A model generated the notes under the pieces. It was given only the letters and a program-made list of their open reading frames with translations. It did not search any database and was not told where the DNA came from. From the NCBI GenBank assembly GCA_002482805.1, contig DLGR01000035.1, forward strand, positions 1 to 42,512: 42,512 nucleotides of DNA, given 5' to 3'. The stretch is from Micavibrio sp. UBA7689. Lineage in GTDB: Bacteria > Pseudomonadota > Alphaproteobacteria > Micavibrionales > Micavibrionaceae. Position 1 is the stretch's first letter; the number at the start of each line of letters is the position of its first letter. Positions 31,808 to 40,277 of the stretch are shown in pieces. Both the position numbers and the translations under genes were made by a program.

Positions 31808-34456
31808 TTATGCGGCTTCGAGTTGACTGAGGGCCGTGGAGAGTTTGTCGATCATCTGCTGGAATTCCGTTTTACGGTTGCGGAATTCTTCGAGGATTTC
31901 GGCAGGCGCGTTCGCAACAAATTGCTGGTTGCCCAGTTTTTCGTCCGTCTTTCTGATGTCGTCTTGAAGTTTTGTAATTTGTTTTTGCAGGCGTTCGCGT
32001 TCCTTGTCCAGATCAATGAGATCGGCAATCGGCAGGATAAGCGTGGCTTCGCCGACAATTGTCTTGATCGAACGGCCCGGAGCCTTGCCCGAAAGATGCT
32101 CGATGGATGACAGGCGCGCCATCTGTTTGAGAATCGGCTCATAAATAGCAATGCGTGCCTTGGTGGCGGCATTGGCATCCTGGACGATCAAGGCGATTTT
32201 GGCTGCAGCAGGTACATTCATGTCCGAACGCACGGAACGGATTTGGCTGATGAAATTCTGCATCCAGCCGATTTCATCCATCGCATCTTTTTGTACGAAC
32301 GACGCCGAATATTCGGGCCATTCGGCGGTAAGCAATCTTTCGTCTTTACCGCGTTTGGCGATCTGCGCGAACAATTCTTCCGTGATGTACGGCATGAACG
32401 GATTGAGGAGTTTGAGGATTTGTTCCAGAACCCAACCCGTCGTGCCTTTGATTTCGTCTTTGAGCGCTTGGTCGCCTTCGGTCAGCAACGGTTTGGTGAA
32501 TTCCAGATACCAATCGCAGAACGTGCCCCACGTAAACTGATAGATTGCGTTTGAGGCCTCGTTAAATTTATACGCTTCCAGCGACTTCTCTATCGCTGTC
32601 GTGGTATTCACGACTTCACCGATAATCCATTTGTTCAGAGTATTTTTGACCTTGGAAGGATCGAAGCCTTCTTTGGGCATGCAATCGTTCATTTCGCAGA
32701 ATTTCGCCGCGTTCCAGATTTTGGTCGAGAAGTTGCGGTAACCTTCCACGCGTTCTTCGGACATGCGGATGTCACGGCCCTGCGCGGCCGATGCCGACAT
32801 GGTGAAACGCAGTGCGTCTGCGCCGTATTTGTCGATGAGAGTTAGCGGATCAATGACATTGCCTTTGGATTTGGACATTTTCTGTCCTTTAGAATCCAGC
32901 ACCAGCGCGTGTAAATAAACTTTCTTGAACGGCACTTCGCCCATGAAGTGAATGCCCATCATCATCATGCGGACGACCCAGAAGAAAATAATGTCGAAAC
33001 CCGTAACGAGAACAGTACCGGGATAATATTTATCGAGTTCCGGTGTTTTATTCGGCCAGCCCAACGTGGAGAACGGCCAGAGCGCAGAAGAGAACCATGT
33101 ATCCAAAACATCTTCATCGCGGCGCAGTTTTTTGCCGCCGGATTGTTTGATAGCATCTTCTTCATTACGCGCGACGTAGAACTTGCCGTCTTCATCATAC
33201 CAAGCGGGAATCTGGTGGCCCCACCACAACTGGCGCGAAACGCACCACGGCTGTAGGTTTTCGATCCAGTCATGCGTGATCTTTTCCCAGTTTTTCGGGA
33301 TCATTTCCGTCTTGCCGTCCTTAATGGCTTTGGAAACAGGCTGCGCCATCTTCTTGGCGTCCACATACCATTGATCCGTAAGATAGGGCTCGATAACAAC
33401 ACCCGAACGATCTCCATAGGGTACAGGGTGCGTGTGATCGACGACTTTCACGAGATAGCCAAGCTCGTCAAAATCCGCGACGACTTTTTCGCGCGCCTTG
33501 AAACGGTCAAGCCCCTGATATTCAGGCGGCGTGTTTTCGTTCATCTTCCCGTCGGGTGTAAACAGGTTGATAAGGGGAATATCCACTTTGTCTTTATGGC
33601 GTTTATAAACTTCAAAATCGTTGAAATCATGCGCAGCCGTAATTTTAACGGCACCTGACCCGAATTCCTTGTCGACGTAATCATCCGCGATGATCGGAAT
33701 GATACGATTGATAACAGGCACGACAACGTTTTTGCCAATCAAATGGGTGTAGCGTTCGTCATCCGGATTAACAGCAACCGCGCCGTCGGCCAGAATCGTT
33801 TCCGGGCGTGTGGTCGCGATGTGGATTTCAAAACTGCCGTCTTCGGCGGGATAGATGAAATGGTAAAACTTGCCTTTGATTTCTTTATGTTCAACTTCGA
33901 TGTCTGAAACCGCGGTTTGGAATTTGGGGTCCCAGTTAACAAGGCGTTTGTCGCGGTACAGCAACCCGTCTTCGTACAAGCGAACGAAAACTTCGACCAC
34001 GGACTTGGACAGATTGTCGTCCATCGTAAAGCTTTCGCGGCTCCAGTCCGGCGTCGCACCGAGGCGGCGGAGCTGGGAGGTGATCATGCTTCCCGATTCA
34101 CCCTTCCATTTCCAAACGCGTTCCAAGAATTTCGCGCGGCCCATATCGCGGCGTTTCAGCCCCTCGCCGTCCAATTGTCTTTCGACGACCATCTGCGTGG
34201 CGATACCCGCGTGATCCGTTCCGGGCATCCATAGCGTGTCCTTGCCCTTCATGCGGTTATAACGTGTCAGAATATCCTGAAGCGTCATGTTGAGCGCGTG
34301 GCCCATGTGGAGGCTGCCCGTCACGTTGGGCGGCGGCATCATAACGGCGAAACGCTCGTTGTTCTTTTCGGGATGTGCGGCGAACGCGCCGGATTTTTCC
34401 CACTCTTCGTAATGGCGGGTTTCAAGTTCGGCGGAATTAAAGGTTTTTTCTAGCAT
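31808..34456 (-). CDS. valS: Valyl-tRNA synthetase
   Basis: 882 residues, full length. Class I synthetase: HIGH-type motif PPPNVTGSLHMGH (H50-H53), catalytic KMSKSKGN near residue 530, the editing domain with ATTRPETILADGAV, and WWGHQIPAWY in the active site. The C-terminal coiled-coil arm (DLIDLDKERERLQKQITKLQ) that contacts the tRNA elbow is present. It is the last gene of the minus-strand run pcm, popZ-like, valS, and begins 27 bases after the PopZ-like gene. Confidence 0.98.
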   Translation of the reverse strand: MLEKTFNSAELETRHYEEWEKSGAFAAHPEKNNERFAVMMPPPNVTGSLHMGHALNMTLQDILTRYNRMKGKDTLWMPGTDHAGIATQMVVERQLDGEGLKRRDMGRAKFLERVWKWKGESGSMITSQLRRLGATPDWSRESFTMDDNLSKSVVEVFVRLYEDGLLYRDKRLVNWDPKFQTAVSDIEVEHKEIKGKFYHFIYPAEDGSFEIHIATTRPETILADGAVAVNPDDERYTHLIGKNVVVPVINRIIPIIADDYVDKEFGSGAVKITAAHDFNDFEVYKRHKDKVDIPLINLFTPDGKMNENTPPEYQGLDRFKAREKVVADFDELGYLVKVVDHTHPVPYGDRSGVVIEPYLTDQWYVDAKKMAQPVSKAIKDGKTEMIPKNWEKITHDWIENLQPWCVSRQLWWGHQIPAWYDEDGKFYVARNEEDAIKQSGGKKLRRDEDVLDTWFSSALWPFSTLGWPNKTPELDKYYPGTVLVTGFDIIFFWVVRMMMMGIHFMGEVPFKKVYLHALVLDSKGQKMSKSKGNVIDPLTLIDKYGADALRFTMSASAAQGRDIRMSEERVEGYRNFSTKIWNAAKFCEMNDCMPKEGFDPSKVKNTLNKWIIGEVVNTTTAIEKSLEAYKFNEASNAIYQFTWGTFCDWYLEFTKPLLTEGDQALKDEIKGTTGWVLEQILKLLNPFMPYITEELFAQIAKRGKDERLLTAEWPEYSASFVQKDAMDEIGWMQNFISQIRSVRSDMNVPAAAKIALIVQDANAATKARIAIYEPILKQMARLSSIEHLSGKAPGRSIKTIVGEATLILPIADLIDLDKERERLQKQITKLQDDIRKTDEKLGNQQFVANAPAEILEEFRNRKTEFQQMIDKLSTALSQLEAA

Positions 34457-34483
34457 ACGTCCCTCTGGAATTGAGGGGGTAAT

Positions 34484-35014
34484 TTAGACGTCCTGTGCGC
34501 GGCGGGCAAGCTTTTCCAGCTCTTTTTGGACCATACGCTCGACCATCGGAGGCAGGCTTTCGGACAGCCAGTCCTTAAGCATTGGGTGGAGCATTTCGCG
34601 CACGATGTCTTCGAGCGTGATATCCCCGTGTTCGCGGTGCTTGTTGATCGGCATGCCGCCGGCCAGTTTGGCCATGCTGGAAATTGTGGATCTGCGGGCT
34701 GCGTCCGTGAGAATGTCGTCGGCTTTGCTCATAATGGGTCTTTCCTCCCTTGGTGGGGGTGGCGGCGGCGCCGTCTCCTGAAGGTCTATTTCGATTTCTT
34801 CGGGAATCGGATCGTCGAGTACCAGCACATCTTCCTTCGGCGCGGGTGGCGGCGGAGGCGGCGGAGGCGGAGGTGGGGGCGGCGCAGCCTTGACGGGTTC
34901 GGGCGCAGGCGCGGGTGCGTCATCCTTTTCCTCATCGTCAGATATGATCTGGCGAATGGAGGCTAGGATTTCCTCGATGGATGGTTCCTGCTCTGGTGTC
35001 TTATCGGCGGCCAT
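34484..35014 (-). CDS. popZ: PopZ-like polar organising protein (DUF2497)
   Basis: 176 residues. The N-terminal helix EPSIEEILASIRQIISDDEE and the C-terminal helices TLEDIVREMLHPMLKDWLSE and LPPMVERMVQKELEKLARRA are the two conserved ends of PopZ, which forms a condensate at cell poles and anchors ParB-parS in alphaproteobacteria. They are joined by an acidic, Pro-rich disordered linker with 13 consecutive prolines and a second run of six. The position directly upstream of valS is typical. An exact palindrome GTTATATAAC (35034-35043) lies 20 bases upstream; its meaning is unknown. Confidence 0.9.
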   Translation of the reverse strand: MAADKTPEQEPSIEEILASIRQIISDDEEKDDAPAPAPEPVKAAPPPPPPPPPPPPPAPKEDVLVLDDPIPEEIEIDLQETAPPPPPPREERPIMSKADDILTDAARRSTISSMAKLAGGMPINKHREHGDITLEDIVREMLHPMLKDWLSESLPPMVERMVQKELEKLARRAQDV

Positions 35015-35132
35015 AAAGAACTTTGAATTAGAAGTTATATAACAGAGAATCAGTTTCTATTAGGAATTGGGGGTTGTCCATTCCCCCACGGGAACTTTTC
35101 CTCATCTATTATGAAGAAACAGACTTAAAGCC

Positions 35133-35795
35133 TTAAAACACAAAACCATTGCGGGGCTCTTGGCCGGGAAGCCAGGGAATACCCGCATCAAACAGAACGC
35201 GTTCACTGATCGTGCCCTGCGCGGATTTCACGAACAATACCGCCCTGCCCATCTTGTCACCGCCTTTGCGGATTACGGCGAGCAAGCGCCCTTCGGGTGC
35301 AAGTTGGTCGAACAATTGCTGCGACACGGCAGAGACAGCGCCATTGATGAATATTAAAGAATACGGCGCCATGGTCTGATTGCCGTCTTCGAACGCGCCT
35401 TGATGGGGCACGATGTTGCCAAGCTTGTTTTCCGCCCATTGCTTTTCAGCATGGGCCAGAAGTTTCGCATCGGGGTCGGACGCCACGACATGCGATACAA
35501 GTTTCGCAAAGATTGCGGAAGAATATCCCGCACCGCAAGCTACATCGAGCACGACGTCTTTGGGTGTGGGCAATGCGGCTTGAACCAGACGCGCGTGCGT
35601 GACAGGTTCCATCAGATAACGGCCATTTCCTATCGGCAGGTCTTCATCGTTATAGGCGATCGCTTTCTTGTCTTCGGGAATGAATTTTTCCCGCTGGACG
35701 GTGCGAAAGGCATTCAATATTGGTTCGCTGACCACGCCCATGGGGTGGATCTGGCTATCGACCATATTGGTGCGGGCGGATAAGAATTGGGGCAT
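35133..35795 (-). CDS. pcm: Protein-L-isoaspartate O-methyltransferase
   Basis: 220 residues. The start MPQFLSARTNMVDSQIHPMG matches the usual alphaproteobacterial N-terminus. The Rossmann-type S-adenosylmethionine site is VVLDVACGAGYSSA, with PYSLIFINGAV and LAPEGRLLAVI later. Pcm methylates isoaspartyl residues to start repair of aged proteins. In related genomes tolC often lies between this gene and the popZ-like gene; here only 118 bases do, holding a GGGGG...CCCCC hairpin without a T-tract. Confidence 0.92.
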   Translation of the reverse strand: MPQFLSARTNMVDSQIHPMGVVSEPILNAFRTVQREKFIPEDKKAIAYNDEDLPIGNGRYLMEPVTHARLVQAALPTPKDVVLDVACGAGYSSAIFAKLVSHVVASDPDAKLLAHAEKQWAENKLGNIVPHQGAFEDGNQTMAPYSLIFINGAVSAVSQQLFDQLAPEGRLLAVIRKGGDKMGRAVLFVKSAQGTISERVLFDAGIPWLPGQEPRNGFVF

Positions 35796-35908
35796 CTGGC
35801 GGGTGTTCTCGCAAAAGGGCTTCGTTAGGGGTGATTTTTACCGCAAAAGCTCCCGTCTTACCAGTGGCCAAACCCTGCTATTCACCCTAAATACTGGCCT
35901 TTTTCGCA

Positions 35909-35938
35909 TTGACAGAAAGGCGCATGCTCCTCTAACAG
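35909..35938 (+). promoter_or_regulatory. Probable tRNA-Cys promoter
   Basis: A perfect -35 TTGACA (35909-35914) lies 18 bases before TAACAG (35933-35938). It overlaps the upstream region of the divergent pcm gene, and the start would fall just before the tRNA. Confidence 0.45.
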
Positions 35939-35950
35939 TGTGCCTTGGAT

Positions 35951-36024
35951 GGCGCGATGTCAGAGCGGTCATGTAGAGGACTGCAAATCCTCGTAGGCGG
36001 GTTCGACTCCCGCTCGTGCCTCCA
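35951..36024 (+). tRNA. trnC: tRNA-Cys (anticodon GCA)
   Basis: A 74-base cloverleaf: acceptor GGCGCGA/TCGTGCC, anticodon arm GAGGA-CTGCAAA-TCCTC with anticodon GCA, T arm GCGGG-TTCGACT-CCCGC, discriminator T and an encoded CCA. All stems pair. Confidence 0.97.
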
Positions 36025-36102
36025 ATTTTATGTCTATAGAGCACGCATGGCTAAATTCCAAAAATAATATAAACTCGGCCTATCCAATTGTAGGAGAGCC
36101 TC

Positions 36103-36941
36103 ATGGCCCGTTTTATTGTTTTATCGCTTTTTTCCCTTTGCCTTTTCTTTACCCTTCATCCCAAGCCCAAACTCCCGATGGGTATGACCGCGTAATCGCG
36201 AGCGGCACGTTGAAATGCGGTTACGCTCCTTGGCCGGGCTTGATAGATGTCGATCCCAACACAAAAAAACTGTCGGGTGTTTTTTACGATTATTTAAACG
36301 AGCTTGCACGCACGATGGAAATAAAAGTCGAATGGGTAGGCGAAGTGCCTTTCGGTGAAATCCCTCAAGCGTTGAACGCAGGTAAGATCGATGCGCATTG
36401 TTCCGGCGCTTGGACAAACCCCATCCGCGGCAAGTTCGTTGATATGATTACGCCTGTCAGTTATCAGTATGTAACGGCTTTTGCCCGTGCGGATGACAAA
36501 CGTTTCGACAACAATCTGGACGGCATTAATAAACCGGAAATAAAAGTTTCGGTCATTGACGGGGAATCTTCCTCGGCCATCGCGGCCACATCTTTTTCGA
36601 AAGCGACTTTGATATCCAATCCGCAGGGTACGGACGGAATTCAGATGCTGATGGATGTCATCACATCAAAAGCCGATGTAGCGTTCACCGATTACACCAC
36701 GCTGGCAAAAGTCATGAAGACCAATCCCGGGAAAGTTAAGGCGGTTGAGTCTCCCTATCCTTTGCAGGTTTTCGGCAATCCGATCTGGGTCAAAAAAGGC
36801 GAGAACCGCCTAAAAAACAGCCTTGATCTCGCGACCATGCAATTGATTAACGATGGCAGCATCGAGAAGATCCTTGCGCGTCACGAGACTATGAAGGGTA
36901 TGTTTTTACGGCCAAATACGGGTTATCAAAAGTCATATTGA
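36103..36941 (+). CDS. Family 3 extracellular solute-binding protein, signal peptide out of frame
   Basis: The mature domain (from QTPDGYDRVIASGTLKCGYA) is a family 3 solute-binding protein: GVFYDYLNELARTMEIKVEW, AGKIDAHCSGAWTNPIRGKF and DVAFTDYTTLAKVMK. Such proteins deliver amino acids or similar solutes to ABC importers, but no permease gene is nearby. The best start, ATG 36103 after TAGGAG, encodes MARFIVLSLFSLCLFF in a frame that stops early; the mature frame is one base out. One extra T in the T6 run near 36130 would give MARFIVLSLFFPLPFLYPSS with a QA cleavage site. The mature frame itself is open from ATG 36030, without a ribosome site. Confidence 0.75.
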
Positions 36942-36992
36942 CATAAATGAGTCAGATTGCTAGCCTGCCCTCCTTAAGTCGAAGAGGGTATA

Positions 36993-37439
36993 ATGAGTAA
37001 TTCTTTTAGTGTTTGGTGCGATGGCGCCTTGAATAAAGAGCGCAATCTAGGCGGAACCGGTTGGGTTGTCGTGAACAACGGCAAGCTTAAAGAGGGCAAA
37101 GAACCCGTCTCTGACATTCATTCCAGCATGAGGCCCTTCGCGCCCGCTTTCATAGAAATCCGCGCCTTTGAACGCTCTCTGGCCACCCTTCCCGATGGCG
37201 CCGCCGCGCATGTGCGTATGGACAATGCAAAAGTCATACGCTGGCTGGAAAAAGGCGCTATTACGGGCAATGATGACGCGGCAAACACCCTCGCCCTGTT
37301 TTTCACCATGGCCTCGGCGCAAAAGGCACGTATGGCATCGGTTACCTTCACCCGCGTTGCTTCCGCGGCGAACGAGAACTTTATACGTGCCACCGAGCTG
37401 TCTAGAGAAGCCCGCACAACGGCTTACCACCTGCGGTAA
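36993..37439 (+). CDS. Ribonuclease H-like protein
   Basis: 148 residues, AGAGGG before the ATG. An RNase H fold is suggested by SVWCDGALN (D10), the first strand with glycine-rich turn, FIEIRAFERSLATLP (E55) and VRMDNAKVIRWLE (D77), spaced like D10, E48 and D70 of RNase HI. The C-terminal NENFIRATELSREAR resembles the RNase HI ending, but the fourth acidic residue and the catalytic histidine region are not conserved. It could still cut RNA in hybrids or be a related nuclease. It stands alone between the solute-binding gene and tRNA-Asn. Confidence 0.6.
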   Translation: MSNSFSVWCDGALNKERNLGGTGWVVVNNGKLKEGKEPVSDIHSSMRPFAPAFIEIRAFERSLATLPDGAAAHVRMDNAKVIRWLEKGAITGNDDAANTLALFFTMASAQKARMASVTFTRVASAANENFIRATELSREARTTAYHLR

Positions 37440-37479
37440 ATCCCTGTTTTCTAAGGGCTGTTTGGCACCCAGTTATGGG

Positions 37480-37508
37480 TTGACGCTAGGGGCAAAAATC
37501 ATTAGTAG
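37480..37508 (+). promoter_or_regulatory. Probable tRNA-Asn promoter
   Basis: TTGACG (37480-37485) with a 17-base spacer to TAGTAG (37503-37508). A start near 37514 would place it just before the tRNA. The kinase-like gene 45 bases after the tRNA may be read from here. Confidence 0.45.
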
Positions 37509-37520
37509 TTTACTCCGCAT

Positions 37521-37595
37521 TCCTTGGTAGCTCAGCGGTAGAGCAGTTGACTGTTAATCAATTGGTCGCAGGTTCGATCCCTGCCCAAGGAGCCA
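37521..37595 (+). tRNA. trnN: tRNA-Asn (anticodon GTT)
   Basis: A 75-base cloverleaf: acceptor TCCTTGG/CCAAGGA, D arm GCTC/GAGC, anticodon arm TTGA-CTGTTAA-TCAA with anticodon GTT, T arm GCAGG-TTCGATC-CCTGC, discriminator G and an encoded CCA. A TTTTT follows. Confidence 0.97.
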
Positions 37596-37639
37596 TTTTT
37601 ATCTGTTCCTTTCCAAACCCATATGACAATATCCGCGCC

Positions 37640-38938
37640 ATGAAAACGGCTAGACCTTTGGAGACATCTCTATCGGCCTTCAAGAAGGGCGACATTGAAG
37701 AAGCGGAACAGAATTTGAGCGCTTTCATAGCGGGGAAATTCGATCTTCCTGTTCAAAACCTCAAGGTCCGCAAAGACACCCTTAGCCTCAATTCCGTCAA
37801 CGGGGTTTTCGATTCCGATAACCGCAAGCTGTTCTTCAAATTTCACATGGAAGAAAGCGAATCCACGGTTCAGGAATACTACCGTGCCGAGCTTTTGTCG
37901 AATGCGGGTTATCCCGTCGAACAACCTCTTTATATTTCGCGCGCCGTCGGCGAGCAGGTTTTGATTTATCCTTTCAAAGAAAGCGAAAGGCTGGCCGATG
38001 TCTGCCGCCGTCTTGATATGGGTGGTGATATCAGCGCCGTTGTAAAGGCGCAGGAAGAACTGGACTGTATCTGTGCGGGGAAAGCTTTGGAAACTTATAA
38101 GGTCGCAAAGGCGCGCGATCTTGAAAAAGAAAGCATCCTGCAATTGTTTTACTGGCGTTTGGTGGATGTTGCCGAAGATGGCTCCGTCAGCGCCGGCGGA
38201 CGTTACAAGAATTTCTATGTCGGGCAGGATTTTGAATTCCCGAATGACGTAAAGATTACCTATGAATCTTTGGGCAATCTCTCGTGGGTCATCAACGGCC
38301 GTGCTTATCCTGTTACGCTGGAAGAATCTTTTACCAAAGCCCGTAAAATCCTCGCGCCCGATCACTATGCCGAATATGCCGCCTGCACCGCGCACGGCGA
38401 CGCGCACAACGGTAATGCGTGGCTGAATAAGGATAACAACGGTACGCATATATCATGGTTTGATCCTGCCTTTGCGGGCGAGAATATTCCTGTGATGCTT
38501 GCGGAAGTAAAAACCCTCTTCCACAATATCTTCGCGCACCCCGATTGGCTGTATGATTCCAAAGATGGCGATAATGCGCTCGAAGCATCGTGTAAAATCG
38601 AGGACGGAAAGATTATCATTGAACATAACTGGGAATTGCCGCCTCTTCGTACCGAGTTTCTACGGTCTAAGCTGGAGAATTTCTGGAAGCCTGTCTTGAA
38701 AGATATCAAATCTAAAGGGCAGTTGCCCGAGGATTGGGAAGAATATGTGCGCGCCGCCCTGTTCTGTTGCCCCACGCTGGTCATGAATCTGCGCGCCAAT
38801 GCGGGCTCCAGTCAGAATTGCCATACCCCCAAAACATCCTTGGTCGGTCTTTCGATAGCCATTATGCTGGCTTCGGCCGGGGACAAGCCGGATGTTATGA
38901 GCGAATTTTTTACGGACTTAAGAAAGTTTTTGAAATGA
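37640..38938 (+). CDS. Aminoglycoside/choline-kinase-like phosphotransferase
   Basis: 432 residues from ATG 37640; the frame is open further up into the tRNA, which cannot be coding. The kinase fold shows KLFFKF (K67), then the Brenner-type motif AHGDAHNGNAWL (H252, D254, N259) and WFDPAFAG (D275 as the metal ligand). Such enzymes phosphorylate small alcohols, sugars or antibiotics. The C-terminal 130 residues are helical and not typical of resistance enzymes. The stop overlaps the next ATG, so its job is probably tied to the HisD-like and HAD genes. Substrate unknown. Confidence 0.75.
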   Translation: MKTARPLETSLSAFKKGDIEEAEQNLSAFIAGKFDLPVQNLKVRKDTLSLNSVNGVFDSDNRKLFFKFHMEESESTVQEYYRAELLSNAGYPVEQPLYISRAVGEQVLIYPFKESERLADVCRRLDMGGDISAVVKAQEELDCICAGKALETYKVAKARDLEKESILQLFYWRLVDVAEDGSVSAGGRYKNFYVGQDFEFPNDVKITYESLGNLSWVINGRAYPVTLEESFTKARKILAPDHYAEYAACTAHGDAHNGNAWLNKDNNGTHISWFDPAFAGENIPVMLAEVKTLFHNIFAHPDWLYDSKDGDNALEASCKIEDGKIIIEHNWELPPLRTEFLRSKLENFWKPVLKDIKSKGQLPEDWEEYVRAALFCCPTLVMNLRANAGSSQNCHTPKTSLVGLSIAIMLASAGDKPDVMSEFFTDLRKFLK

Positions 38939-40275
38939 AGATAAACAGCTGGAAATTAAAAGATCTTACCGCTCAGGAAAAAGAAAAAATCCTGCGACGC
39001 GCCGAAGCGGATATCAGTGATGTAGGCGATGTAGTCGCCCCCATCATCGAAGACGTGCGTAAAAACGGGGATGCCGCGCTGATCAAATACGCCAAGCAGT
39101 TTGATAAATCTGAAATTAAAGGTGGCCTGAAAGCCACCGAAGAAGATTTTGCCAATGCCTATAAACAAGTTGATGCCAAAGTCATAGACGCCATCAAGGT
39201 CTGCGCCGAAAACGTGCGCATCCACCACCAGCAACAAATGGACCGGGTCGAAAAACAATGGATGGAAGAAGTCCGCCCCGGATTGTTCGCAGGCGAGAAA
39301 GTCACGCCCATTCCTTCCGTCGGCCTTTACGTGCCGCGCGGCAAAGGCGCGTTTCCGTCTGTCATGTATATGCTCTGCACTCCCGCTAAAATTGCGGGCG
39401 TTCCAAAAATCGCCGTCTGCACGCCTCCCACGCCCGATGGTGGCATTGATGCAGCCTCTCTGGTCGCTGCAGATATTTGCGGTGTGCGTGATGTTTATAA
39501 AGCAGGCGGCGCGCAAGCCATCGCTGCGCTCGCTTTTGGCACGGAAACGATTCCCAAAGTTGTTCAGGTCAACGGCCCCGGCAATCCTTATGTAGCAGCC
39601 GCCAAACGTTTGCTGGCCGGCACGATGAATCCCGGCATGCCCGCAGGTCCAAGCGAAGCCATCATTCTGGCCGACCATACGGCCGACCCGTGGAACACTG
39701 CGCTTGATATGATCAACGAAGCCGAACACGGCCCCGACAGCGCATCGCTTTTGGTTACCACGTCACCCAAACTGGTCGAGGCGGTGTTGAAATTCCTGCC
39801 TGAAATCATCAATTCCCTGCCACCGCAAAGAAAAGAATTCTGCGAAGCCGGCTTTACCCGCTACGGCGGCATAGTGCTGTGCGATTCTATGGATGAAGCG
39901 ATTGATTTCTGCAACGAATATGCGGTTGAGCACTTGCTCATGAAAGTGGAGAAACCGAACGATGTTTTGGCAAAACTCACCAACACGGGCGAAATCCTTA
40001 TCGGTGAAACCACGCCTATCGTGATGGGCAATTTCGGCATCGGCATTAATGCCGTTTTGCCCACGGGTCAAAAGGCCCTGACGCATGACTGCACATCGGT
40101 ATGGACGTTCTTGAAACGCACCAGCCTTTCCTACATGACCGCGCAAGGTTATCAGAGCCTCAAAGGCCCCGTGACCACTCTTGCGCATTATGAAGGCTTT
40201 GCGGGGCACGCCAAAGTGATCGAGGACCGTAACGAAGCGGCGTTCTCGGACATCGCTCTGAAAAAAGCATCCTAA
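38935..40275 (+). CDS. Histidinol dehydrogenase-like protein (divergent HisD paralogue)
   Basis: 446 residues, overlapping the previous gene as ATGA. The HisD family is clear: IPSVGLYVPRGKGAFPSVMY, GGAQAIAALAFGTETIPKV, VNGPGNPYVAAAKR and PAGPSEAIILAD. HisD makes two NAD-dependent oxidations of histidinol to histidine at a zinc site. The E-H pair of YAVEHLLM (E326-H327 in E. coli) and H262 and H419 equivalents remain. Q259 reads Glu (NEAEHGPDS), D360 reads Asn (MGNFGIG), and the His of NHVLPT reads Ala (INAVLPT). No other his gene is near, so a different alcohol substrate is likely. Confidence 0.8.
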   Translation: MKINSWKLKDLTAQEKEKILRRAEADISDVGDVVAPIIEDVRKNGDAALIKYAKQFDKSEIKGGLKATEEDFANAYKQVDAKVIDAIKVCAENVRIHHQQQMDRVEKQWMEEVRPGLFAGEKVTPIPSVGLYVPRGKGAFPSVMYMLCTPAKIAGVPKIAVCTPPTPDGGIDAASLVAADICGVRDVYKAGGAQAIAALAFGTETIPKVVQVNGPGNPYVAAAKRLLAGTMNPGMPAGPSEAIILADHTADPWNTALDMINEAEHGPDSASLLVTTSPKLVEAVLKFLPEIINSLPPQRKEFCEAGFTRYGGIVLCDSMDEAIDFCNEYAVEHLLMKVEKPNDVLAKLTNTGEILIGETTPIVMGNFGIGINAVLPTGQKALTHDCTSVWTFLKRTSLSYMTAQGYQSLKGPVTTLAHYEGFAGHAKVIEDRNEAAFSDIALKKAS

Positions 40276-40277
40276 TC

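Noticed and set aside
35951..37595. tRNA genes as attachment sites of an integrated element
   Set aside because: No integrase, no repeated tRNA 3' end and no phage genes are visible between or beside the two tRNAs.
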